From: UBA7330 sp043554545
GTDB taxonomy: Bacteria > Bacteroidota > Bacteroidia > Cytophagales > Cyclobacteriaceae
Assembly: GCA_043554545.1 (NCBI GenBank)
Contig: CP121337.1
Location: 930,001-994,000, forward strand
Direction of reading: 5' to 3'
DNA length: 64,000 bases
Positions within the stretch are counted from its first letter, which is position 1. The number at the start of each line of letters is the position of its first letter. This document shows positions 9,312 through 16,750 of the stretch, one piece after another. Made by a program: the position numbers and the translations under genes. Below the pieces are notes generated by a model, which was not told where the DNA came from, did no database searches, and saw only the letters and a program-made list of their open reading frames with translations.

Positions 9312-10232
9312 CTAAAATGAGAATCGATCGATTAGCGATTGAATATCTTCTTCGAAAGTTGATCTTTCTTTGATCTCAATGTACTTAGATAACTGTAACG
9401 CTGTATCCACCTTAATACTTTTAAGGTTAAGGTGTTGATTGATAAAGATAAATTCCAATTTTGGATTGAGCGATTTCAGTGTGTCTACAATATCTAGAAC
9501 AGAAAGATTCCGCTCAACAAGGTTGTATGTTCCGCTTGGAGTATCAGAGCCAACTAACTGGTTAAAAACGTCTGAGATGAAGTCAATGTGAATAAAAGGT
9601 CTACTCTGTTTTCCATTACCATGAATGGAAATCTGATTGTTGAAATTGCTTTCAAAAACGAATTTATTGATTACTGAATCAAATCGCATGCTTCGACTGT
9701 AACCGTACACGTTGCCACAACGAATGATTTGAGTGGTAATCTTATTTTCAAGCCTTCTTACATGTTCTTCTCCTCGAAATTTTGAAATCGCATAAAAAGT
9801 ACGAGGGTTTGGCTCAGTGTTTTCATCGATTTTAATAGACGAAGACCCATAAACCCCGATACTGCTCGCATATACCAAATGATTAACGCTTGACTCTTCA
9901 ATGGCATAAACTAGTTCAGCTGTCCCCCAGTGGTTTGTTTGTTCAAAAAAGTGAGGATCTGTATCTGAATAAGGGGTAGTAACCTTCGCTGCCATGTGGT
10001 AGACAGTATCAATATTTACCAGTGCTTTTTTTAACCTCCTTGAATCCAGTAGCTCACCATGGATGAAGTTGATTTTCTCATGGTTTGGAAACTTATGACT
10101 GGTAAAAAGCGCGTAATTACCTTTACTCAGATTTTCATAGATGATGATCTTGTCTACCTTCGGGTTATCGGAAAGTTTTTTGATGAGCTCAGTGCCAATA
10201 TAACCTGCGCCACCCGTTACCAATACGTTCAT
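9312..10232 (-). CDS. NAD-dependent epimerase/dehydratase (extended SDR)
   Basis: The 306-residue protein begins MNVLVTGGAGYIGTELIKKL, the GxxGxxG nucleotide-binding motif of the extended short-chain dehydrogenases. It has the catalytic YxxxK (RTFYAISKFRGEE) and an upstream Ser in VYASSIGVYG. Such enzymes usually act on nucleotide sugars, for example UDP-glucose 4-epimerase relatives. The substrate cannot be set from sequence alone. It lies 19 bp downstream of the APS/PAPS reductase gene on the same strand and may be cotranscribed, without an obvious functional link. Confidence 0.82.
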   Translation of the reverse strand: MNVLVTGGAGYIGTELIKKLSDNPKVDKIIIYENLSKGNYALFTSHKFPNHEKINFIHGELLDSRRLKKALVNIDTVYHMAAKVTTPYSDTDPHFFEQTNHWGTAELVYAIEESSVNHLVYASSIGVYGSSSIKIDENTEPNPRTFYAISKFRGEEHVRRLENKITTQIIRCGNVYGYSRSMRFDSVINKFVFESNFNNQISIHGNGKQSRPFIHIDFISDVFNQLVGSDTPSGTYNLVERNLSVLDIVDTLKSLNPKLEFIFINQHLNLKSIKVDTALQLSKYIEIKERSTFEEDIQSLIDRFSF

Positions 10233-10251
10233 TTAGAATGGTTTTTGTTTA

Positions 10252-10929
10252 CTATTTTTCTACCAAATCTGTATGCAAACCACACTCAACCTTGTTCATC
10301 CCATACCATCTGGCTTCCCTTTCCTGCATTTCAGGGTCTAGTCTTCGGGTACAAGGTTCACACCCTATGCTAAGGTAACCTTTTGAGTCCAATGGATGTC
10401 TCGGTAGTTCGTGTTCGCGAATGTATGAATAAATTTCTTTCATCGACCAATCTAACATCGGATGAAATCGCATACTATTAAATGGAGCGGGCTGTTCATC
10501 TTTCATGGATTTTCTTACTGAGCTCTGATCTGCTCTGACTCCATTGACCCATATATCATGATTCCTTAGTAGATGTTCAGTTGGGGCAGTTTTATTGATA
10601 AAGCAGCAGTGATCAGGATCAGAGGTGAAAAGCAATCTGCCTTCATGATCTTTTTGCATGTATCTAGGCATAGAGGATTTGGTTTCCTTTACATTGATAT
10701 TAAATTCCTTGGCAACTTGATCTTTGAAAGCCACGGTTTCAGGAAAGTGATATCCTGTATTAAGAAAGTAGATTGGAATCTTATTGTCTATTCTGCTTAG
10801 GATGTGCAACATAACCAGACTATGTGTTTGAAAGGAGGAGGTACAGAAAATGGATTTGCCCTCCTCTTTGTACTTTCTAATCTGATTCTCTATTTTCTCA
10901 AATTTCATAATTTGTTCATTAATGGGCAC
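10252..10929 (-). CDS. cysH: phosphoadenylyl/adenylyl-sulfate reductase
   Basis: The 225-residue thiol-dependent enzyme reduces activated sulfate (APS or PAPS) to sulfite in assimilatory sulfate reduction. Visible features are a PP-loop-like CTSSFQTHSL (residues 29-38), Cys108-Cys109 and Cys190/Cys193 (GCEPC), which are the four ligands of the [4Fe-4S] cluster typical of the APS-using branch, and the C-terminal catalytic ECGLH (Cys216). I therefore favour APS as substrate. The frame opens with GTG at 10929; an ATG at residue 8 (10908) is an alternative start. No cysD, cysN, cysI or siroheme genes lie nearby. Confidence 0.88.
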   Translation of the reverse strand: MPINEQIMKFEKIENQIRKYKEEGKSIFCTSSFQTHSLVMLHILSRIDNKIPIYFLNTGYHFPETVAFKDQVAKEFNINVKETKSSMPRYMQKDHEGRLLFTSDPDHCCFINKTAPTEHLLRNHDIWVNGVRADQSSVRKSMKDEQPAPFNSMRFHPMLDWSMKEIYSYIREHELPRHPLDSKGYLSIGCEPCTRRLDPEMQEREARWYGMNKVECGLHTDLVEK

Positions 10930-11059
10930 AAAACAACCGTTAAATGGGTTAAAATCAAAGAATAGGTTAAAGGTATAGGTGTTTATTTTTAAGAATATCT
11001 AAACAAATCATTTCTACTTTAAGTTTGATAGAGCAATTGAATCATATTTTAATAAAATT

Positions 11060-11470
11060 TTGAAAGTAGCAGTATTTAGAAAAGAGCATTTTAATGCAGC
11101 TCATCGATTATATAATCCTGATTGGTCAGAAGAACAAAATGACGATGTCTTCGGAAAATGTAATAACCCCAATTGGCATGGACATAATTATGAGTTGGTA
11201 GTAAGATTAGTTGGTGAACCTGACCCTGATACTGGATACGTTTACGATATGAAGAAATTAAGTGACATCATTAAAGCTGCGGTTTTAAATAAATTTGATC
11301 ATAAAAACCTTAATTTGGATGTCCCTGAATTTAAAAGATTAAATCCAACAGCTGAAAATATAGCGATCGTAATTTTTAATCTACTTAGAGAGCGAATCGA
11401 TAAAAGTCTTGAGCTGAAAATAAGATTATATGAAACAGAAAGAAACTTCGTTGAATATCCCATTGATTAA
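11060..11470 (+). CDS. 6-pyruvoyltetrahydropterin synthase / 6-carboxytetrahydropterin synthase family
   Basis: The 136-residue protein converts dihydroneopterin triphosphate. The zinc ligands are His15, His40 and His42, and the catalytic Cys is Cys34 in GKCNNPNWHGHNYE. This motif resembles eukaryotic PTPS more than the short CxxxHGH of QueD. The frame starts with TTG at 11060, directly before the conserved KVAVFRKEHFNAAH, with no upstream ATG. Its 3' end overlaps folE by 41 bp, coupling it to the enzyme that makes its substrate. It may act in tetrahydropterin, folate-salvage or queuosine synthesis; the motif and the folE partner favour a tetrahydropterin, but this is inference. Confidence 0.85.
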   Translation: MKVAVFRKEHFNAAHRLYNPDWSEEQNDDVFGKCNNPNWHGHNYELVVRLVGEPDPDTGYVYDMKKLSDIIKAAVLNKFDHKNLNLDVPEFKRLNPTAENIAIVIFNLLRERIDKSLELKIRLYETERNFVEYPID

Positions 11471-12128
11471 CGAGACATTGGATGATCTGGAAGATCACAT
11501 GCCGGGAGCGATAGACACCCCCTTAAGGGCAGATGCATTTGAAATGGACGATCAAATTAAGATGGAGCTTATTGAGAAGCATTTCAAAGAGATTATGCAG
11601 ATTTTAGGACTTGACCTTAATGACGACAGCCTTAAAGGAACACCTAAACGTGTGGCAAAAATGTATGTTAAAGAGGTTTTCAGCGGACTGAATCCTAACA
11701 ACAAGCCAACAGCAACCCTTTTCGAAAATAAGTATAATTACGATCAGATGTTGGTGGAAAAGGATATCACTTTCTACTCTCATTGTGAGCATCACTTTGT
11801 GCCAATTTATGGCAAAGCGCATGTAGCGTATTTCTCTAGTGGGAAGGTTATAGGTCTCTCTAAAATCAACCGAATAGTACAGTATTTTTCAAAGAGGCCT
11901 CAGGTTCAAGAAAGATTAACTGTCCAAATAGCTTCGGAACTCCAGGATATTTTGCAAACTGAAGATATTGCCGTCGTTTTAGATGCCAATCATTTGTGCG
12001 TTTCCTCCAGAGGAGTTAGTGACACAAACAGTAGAACTGGAACTGCTTTTTTTGAAGGCAAATTCAAAGATCAGTCCATCAAAAATGAGTTTTTGAATTA
12101 TATCAATTCTTCTACTGAGATCCGTTAA
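11430..12128 (+). CDS. folE: GTP cyclohydrolase I
   Basis: The 232-residue enzyme opens the GTP ring to form 7,8-dihydroneopterin triphosphate, the entry to folate and tetrahydropterins. The zinc-site and catalytic block FYSHCEHHFVPIYGKAHVAY and the second Cys in NHLCVSSRGVSDTNS are intact, as is the SKINRIVQYFSKRPQVQER region. The ATG at 11430 lies 41 bp inside the PTPS gene. A TTG at 11451 in the same frame would shorten the N-terminus by seven residues. The first roughly 45 residues are a poorly conserved extension. It forms a two-gene operon with the PTPS-like gene. Confidence 0.95.
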   Translation: MKQKETSLNIPLINETLDDLEDHMPGAIDTPLRADAFEMDDQIKMELIEKHFKEIMQILGLDLNDDSLKGTPKRVAKMYVKEVFSGLNPNNKPTATLFENKYNYDQMLVEKDITFYSHCEHHFVPIYGKAHVAYFSSGKVIGLSKINRIVQYFSKRPQVQERLTVQIASELQDILQTEDIAVVLDANHLCVSSRGVSDTNSRTGTAFFEGKFKDQSIKNEFLNYINSSTEIR

Positions 12129-12147
12129 TCAATGTATGTATTTTTAA

Positions 12148-12176
12148 GGGCTTGATGCTCTGAATTTGGGCTTGAT
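12148..12176 (+). repeat. 9-bp direct repeat, 20-bp period, upstream of the pyrophosphatase gene
   Basis: GGGCTTGAT occurs at 12148-12156 and again at 12168-12176. The 20-bp period equals about two helical turns, so a dimeric regulator could bind both copies on one face of the DNA. The repeat lies about 55 bp before the candidate -7 element. Chance is possible. Confidence 0.4.
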
Positions 12177-12230
12177 CTAAATCAGTTTTTCAATTGTGAA
12201 ATCTTCATTTTTATAATTTGCCCATTCAGT

Positions 12231-12238
12231 TATCTTTG
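12231..12238 (+). promoter_or_regulatory. candidate -7 element for hppA
   Basis: TATCTTTG matches the Bacteroidota -7 consensus TAnnTTTG and ends 31 bp before the hppA ATG. No TTG stands at the expected -33 position; that region is T-rich only. Confidence 0.45.
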
Positions 12239-12269
12239 CACCTCTTTTTAAAAACACATACTGATTCTT

Positions 12270-14489
12270 ATGAACAATCTAATTTATGCTGTGCCTCTGA
12301 TGGCTATCATTGGTCTTTTGATAATGATAGTAAAAGCAAGATGGGTATTCAAGCAGGATGCGGGGGAAACGAAGATGAAGGAAATAGCCCGACACATCAG
12401 AGATGGGGCGTTGGCCTTTCTTCATGCTGAATATAGAGTTCTTGGGATTTTTGTGATCATAGCAGGTATTTTACTAGGTGTAATATCAAGTTTGGTTGAA
12501 ACAACCCACTGGTTTATTGTAGTTGCATTTGTCATAGGAGCAGTTTTTTCTGCGCTTGCCGGAAACATAGGTATGAGGATTGCCACAGCAGCAAACGTAA
12601 GAACGACACAAGCTGCAAGAACAAGTCTTCCAAATGCACTCAAGGTATCTTTTACTGGTGGAACAGTAATGGGTCTAGGCGTAGCAGGTTTGGCAGTATT
12701 TGGTTTAAGTGTACTATTTATTATCCTATTCCAATGGTTTATGGGTGGTGAGTGGACAAACACTGATCAAATGACTATTGTTTTGGAAGCACTGGCTGGT
12801 TTTTCCCTAGGTGCGGAGTCAATCGCACTTTTTGCGAGAGTAGGAGGAGGTATTTACACTAAAGCAGCAGATGTTGGTGCTGACCTTGTTGGAAAAGTGG
12901 AGGCGGGCATTCCTGAAGATGATCCTCGAAACCCTGCAACTATTGCTGATAATGTGGGTGATAATGTGGGTGATGTAGCTGGAATGGGTGCTGATCTTTT
13001 TGGCTCTTATGTAGCCACAGTTCTAGCTTCCATGGTGCTTGGTAATTATGTTATAAAGGACATGGGTGGTTCAATAGAAGACCAATTCAATGGCATTGGA
13101 CCAATTCTGTTACCTTTAATGATTGCGGGTCTCGGAATCCTTTTTTCAATTGCAGGTACTTTGATTATTAAAATATCAAATAATGAGGCCAAAGAACCTG
13201 AAGTTCAAGCAGCATTAAATAGAGGGAATTGGGGAGCGATACTCATTACAGCCATTGCGTCATATTTCGTGATTGACTTTCTCCTCCCACCTGTGATGCA
13301 GATGGATTTCTTTGAGGTTGGTATTGTTGATATCACGTCTGTAAGAGTTTTTTATGCGGTCCTCATCGGACTTTTTGTAGGAGGGGCCATCTCCTATTTC
13401 ACAGAGTATTATACTGGCCTTGGGAAGAAACCAGTATTAGATATTGTCCGTAACTCGTCTACCGGTGCTGCAACCAATATCATCGCAGGTCTATCAACAG
13501 GTATGATTTCTACCTTCGCACCCATATTACTTTTTGCTGGTGCTATTTATGGTGCATATTCATTGGCAGGGTTTTACGGAGTTGGTATTGCAGCTTCTGC
13601 AATGATGGCAACAACGGCCATGCAACTGGCTATTGATGCTTTTGGACCAATCGCTGATAATGCAGGTGGAATCGCTGAAATGAGTGAGTTGCCAAAAGAA
13701 GTAAGAGAGAGGACGGATATTCTTGATTCAGTAGGAAATACCACTGCTGCAGTGGGCAAAGGTTTTGCAATCGCTTCTGCTGCTTTAACAGCTCTGGCGC
13801 TATTCGCAGCCTATGTTACATTTACTGGTATCAATGGTATCAATATTTATAAAGCTGATGTTTTGGCAACCCTATTTATTGGGGGAATGATACCAGTTGT
13901 TTTTTCAGCTTTAGCTATGCGTTCAGTTGGTAAGGCTGCAATGGAAATGGTGAAAGAAGTAAGAAGACAGTTTAAAGAGATTCCTGGTATTATGGAAGGC
14001 ACTGGCCAACCAGAATATGCTAAATGTGTTGATATTTCAACTAAAGCTGCACTTAGGGAAATGATGCTTCCTGGAGCAATCACAATCATTACTCCAATTT
14101 TAATCGGATTCTTAATGGGTCCAGAAGCTCTTGGAAGTTATATGGCAGGTGTTGCTGTCTCAGGTGTTCTGTGGGCAATATTCCAAAACAATGCAGGTGG
14201 AGCCTGGGATAATGCAAAGAAATCATTTGAAGCTGGCGTAGAGATAGACGGAGAAATGACCTTTAAAGGTTCAGAAGCTCACAAAGCTGCAGTAACCGGC
14301 GATACAGTTGGAGATCCATTTAAAGATACTTCAGGTCCATCCATGAACATCTTGATCAAACTTACCTGTCTTGTTGGTCTGGTGATCGCGCCAATTCTTG
14401 GAGAGATTTATGGAACAGGTCATACAGCTGAAAAAGTTGATGAAGTGAAAATTGAAATAGTAGCTCAGGAATTGTTGAAAGATAAATAA
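12270..14489 (+). CDS. hppA: membrane-bound ion-translocating pyrophosphatase, K+-dependent type
   Basis: This 739-residue integral membrane enzyme couples pyrophosphate hydrolysis to outward pumping of H+ and/or Na+. It has the expected 15-16 membrane helices. The pyrophosphate-binding DVGADLVGKVEAG begins near residue 204, and the acidic NVGDNVGDVAGMGADLFG motif follows. Near residue 490 the sequence reads GNTTAA; Ala at that site marks the K+-dependent subclass, as opposed to GNTTKA in K+-independent pumps. Ion specificity (Na+, H+ or both) cannot be settled without alignment of the helix-6 glutamate. It is a single-gene unit with its own candidate promoter. Confidence 0.95.
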   Translation: MNNLIYAVPLMAIIGLLIMIVKARWVFKQDAGETKMKEIARHIRDGALAFLHAEYRVLGIFVIIAGILLGVISSLVETTHWFIVVAFVIGAVFSALAGNIGMRIATAANVRTTQAARTSLPNALKVSFTGGTVMGLGVAGLAVFGLSVLFIILFQWFMGGEWTNTDQMTIVLEALAGFSLGAESIALFARVGGGIYTKAADVGADLVGKVEAGIPEDDPRNPATIADNVGDNVGDVAGMGADLFGSYVATVLASMVLGNYVIKDMGGSIEDQFNGIGPILLPLMIAGLGILFSIAGTLIIKISNNEAKEPEVQAALNRGNWGAILITAIASYFVIDFLLPPVMQMDFFEVGIVDITSVRVFYAVLIGLFVGGAISYFTEYYTGLGKKPVLDIVRNSSTGAATNIIAGLSTGMISTFAPILLFAGAIYGAYSLAGFYGVGIAASAMMATTAMQLAIDAFGPIADNAGGIAEMSELPKEVRERTDILDSVGNTTAAVGKGFAIASAALTALALFAAYVTFTGINGINIYKADVLATLFIGGMIPVVFSALAMRSVGKAAMEMVKEVRRQFKEIPGIMEGTGQPEYAKCVDISTKAALREMMLPGAITIITPILIGFLMGPEALGSYMAGVAVSGVLWAIFQNNAGGAWDNAKKSFEAGVEIDGEMTFKGSEAHKAAVTGDTVGDPFKDTSGPSMNILIKLTCLVGLVIAPILGEIYGTGHTAEKVDEVKIEIVAQELLKDK

Positions 14490-14541
14490 GGCTCAAGTTC
14501 ATTTTCTGAATCTTTGGTATAGTTTTAGATAATAGTTAGGA

Positions 14542-14910
14542 ATGCTTCAGGTCTACGATTATGCCTTTACCATATTCCATACGGTATTTATTCTGTTTGT
14601 GCTATTTGGTTGGGTGCACCCGAAGACAAGAAAGGCTCATCAGATATCTCTACTATTTACATTGGTCGCCTGGTTAGCTTTGGGTTTATATTTAGGCTTA
14701 ATAGGCTATTGTCCACTCACAGACTGGCAATGGGATATTAAGAGAGAACTTGGCGTTAGGAATCTGCCTAGTTCATTTACTGAATACATATTAGAAACGC
14801 TTACTGGCTTTGATTTCAAAAAGGCTTATGTAGATATAGCTACTGCCTTAGGCTTAATTTTTGGAATCGTGATGGCAGGCGTGAAATTTTGGCAGGCAAG
14901 GGCAAAATGA
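14542..14910 (+). CDS. DUF2784 family membrane protein
   Basis: The 122-residue protein has three or four hydrophobic segments and the DUF2784 features FHTVFILFVLFGWVHPKT and GYCPLTDWQW. The function of the family is unknown. The stop codon (14908-14910) abuts the stop of the opposing DUF1801 gene (14911-14913) in TGATCA, with no space for a terminator. It lies 52 bp after hppA and could be read through from it. Confidence 0.75.
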   Translation: MLQVYDYAFTIFHTVFILFVLFGWVHPKTRKAHQISLLFTLVAWLALGLYLGLIGYCPLTDWQWDIKRELGVRNLPSSFTEYILETLTGFDFKKAYVDIATALGLIFGIVMAGVKFWQARAK

Positions 14911-15315
14911 TCAGGATTTTCGGTCTAACAGCAAGGCCTCCATCAAAAGGTCCCGTATCATTACTACATCAATTTCATTTACTGAATTGAAATAAATCTC
15001 TCCAATTTTCTTCCGGTCACCCATCTCAATTAATGGATGGTTCATTAGATAACCTTTATTAAATCCCAATTTAACTCCACTTCCCTGGTTGTTTCCCCAT
15101 GGGATACTGGCGGGCCAAATAAAACATATCCTTTGTTCTCTTGAGTAAAAGGGAACATTGTATGACAGTTTCTCTTTTACATTTGGCACTTCTTCAAAAA
15201 TAATTTCACGCAAGACTGAAAAAATTCGATTTTCTTCTAGACTAATGAAATTCACAAAACTGTCCAATGATTTGAAGTGTATTCCCTTTTGAAATTTATT
15301 TGACACAGCCGTCAT
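14911..15315 (-). CDS. DUF1801 domain protein
   Basis: This small 134-residue soluble protein has the YdhG/DUF1801 fold pattern: VKEKLSYNVPFYSREQRICFIWP, then VKLGFNKGYLMNHP. The family fold is related to iron chaperones of the frataxin type but the function is generally unknown. It is a single gene, convergent with DUF2784 and divergent from the diheme cytochrome gene 64 bp away. Confidence 0.72.
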   Translation of the reverse strand: MTAVSNKFQKGIHFKSLDSFVNFISLEENRIFSVLREIIFEEVPNVKEKLSYNVPFYSREQRICFIWPASIPWGNNQGSGVKLGFNKGYLMNHPLIEMGDRKKIGEIYFNSVNEIDVVMIRDLLMEALLLDRKS

Positions 15316-15379
15316 GATTGAGATTATTGCAAATATGTAGGTAAATGGTTATTTTAGATTAAACCATTGACCTAAATAA

Positions 15380-16351
15380 ATGAAGATTTTATTACGAATC
15401 CTGTTAGCTCTGGTAATAGTTATTGGAGCCGCCTTTGCCTATGTCAGTATTTTTTGGCTAAAAAACGTAGATACTGAATACCCCATTCCAGAAATCACCA
15501 TCAAAGCAGATTCTGCAATGTTGGCAAGAGGTGCCTACCTGGTGAACGGTCCTGCACATTGTGTGGGATGTCACATACCCATAGAACAACTTCCTCGTGT
15601 TGCACAGGGAGAAAAACTGCCTTTGATCGGTGGGTTTGAGTTTGATTTTCCCCTAGGCAAGATACACTCACCAAATATCACGCCTGATCTTGAAACGGGG
15701 ATTGGACGGTATTCTGATGGACAATTATATCGGATGCTGAGAGAAAACATCACCCCGGCAGGTAAGCCCACCATTGATCTAATGCCATTTACAGAAATGA
15801 GTGATTATGATATCAAAAGTATCATCTCATACCTTAGAGTGCAGGAACCTGTGAGAAATGAAATACCGGAAAATGAGATGACCTTTTTAGGTAAATTGGT
15901 TTTTGGCTTTATACTTGAAGTGGCACCACACGATGGCACACCACCTGTCATGGTCAAGAAAGACTCTTCGGTTCTATATGGCAAATACCTGGCAAAAAGT
16001 GTTTCAAATTGCCGGGGTTGTCATACAGAACGAGATTTGAAGTCTGGTGCCTATGTAGGACCTTACTATGCTGGAGGGTTTGTATTCCCTGCTTCTGCTG
16101 AAACAGGAGGGTGGACTTTTACTAGTCCGAATTTAACGTTTCATGAGGGAACAAGTATAATTGCCGGATGGAGCGAAGAGAAATTTATTGATCGGTTTAA
16201 GGCAGGTAGAGCACATCAAACATCACCGATGCCGTGGGAATCATTCAAACTGATGGATGACATTGATTTAAAGGCGATCTATCGATTTTTAAAAACTGTA
16301 CAGCCAACCGAATATAAAGTTGAAAAAATTGCTGTGGCACCAACAGAATAA
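15380..16351 (+). CDS. membrane-anchored diheme cytochrome c
   Basis: The 323-residue protein has an N-terminal membrane helix (residues about 3-25) followed by two cytochrome c domains. The heme-binding motifs are CVGCH near residue 61 and CRGCH near residue 213. The layout resembles the cytochrome subunit of periplasmic alcohol or aldehyde dehydrogenases, but no dehydrogenase subunit lies next to it. It probably carries electrons on the periplasmic side. The DoxX gene starts 2 bp after its stop, so the two form an operon. Confidence 0.87.
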   Translation: MKILLRILLALVIVIGAAFAYVSIFWLKNVDTEYPIPEITIKADSAMLARGAYLVNGPAHCVGCHIPIEQLPRVAQGEKLPLIGGFEFDFPLGKIHSPNITPDLETGIGRYSDGQLYRMLRENITPAGKPTIDLMPFTEMSDYDIKSIISYLRVQEPVRNEIPENEMTFLGKLVFGFILEVAPHDGTPPVMVKKDSSVLYGKYLAKSVSNCRGCHTERDLKSGAYVGPYYAGGFVFPASAETGGWTFTSPNLTFHEGTSIIAGWSEEKFIDRFKAGRAHQTSPMPWESFKLMDDIDLKAIYRFLKTVQPTEYKVEKIAVAPTE

Positions 16352-16353
16352 TA

Positions 16354-16737
16354 ATGATTAATGTTTTTACATGGATTTTTAGTGTTATCCCATCCTTGAT
16401 TTTGCTGCAAACACTCTTCTTTAAATTTACTGCCAGTGAAGAAAGCATATATATTTTCACAAAACTAGGAATGGAGCCTGCTGGAAGAATAGGTTCCGGG
16501 GTTGTGGAACTTGTTGCTGGAATATTCCTATTAATCCCGAAACTTCGGGTTTATGGAGCAATTTTAGCTTTAGGAGTTATTTCAGGGGCAGTCTTGTTCC
16601 ATTTAACAATTCTGGGTATTGAAGTAAAAGGAGATGGTGGTCTGCTATTCTATTATGCACTTATTGTACTCTTTTGTTCTTTATTTGTGCTCATTTTAAG
16701 GAGAAGAGAAATTCCAATCATTGGAGAGAAATTATAA
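16354..16737 (+). CDS. DoxX family membrane protein
   Basis: The 127-residue protein has four predicted membrane helices and the DoxX/DUF6041-like pattern (ILLQTLFFKFTASEESIYIF, then RIGSGVVELVAGIFLLIPKL). DoxX relatives are linked to quinone- or thiol-related redox functions, mostly undefined. It follows the cytochrome c gene by 2 bp and precedes the helicase gene by 13 bp, so the helicase may also be transcribed from this operon. Confidence 0.75.
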   Translation: MINVFTWIFSVIPSLILLQTLFFKFTASEESIYIFTKLGMEPAGRIGSGVVELVAGIFLLIPKLRVYGAILALGVISGAVLFHLTILGIEVKGDGGLLFYYALIVLFCSLFVLILRRREIPIIGEKL

Positions 16738-16750
16738 TGTTATTCAGTAA

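Noticed and set aside
12422..12763. Long open frame antisense to hppA, and similar antisense frames in valS, the helicase and the sulfatases
   Set aside because: They lie wholly inside strongly conserved genes, have skewed composition and show no domain or start signal.
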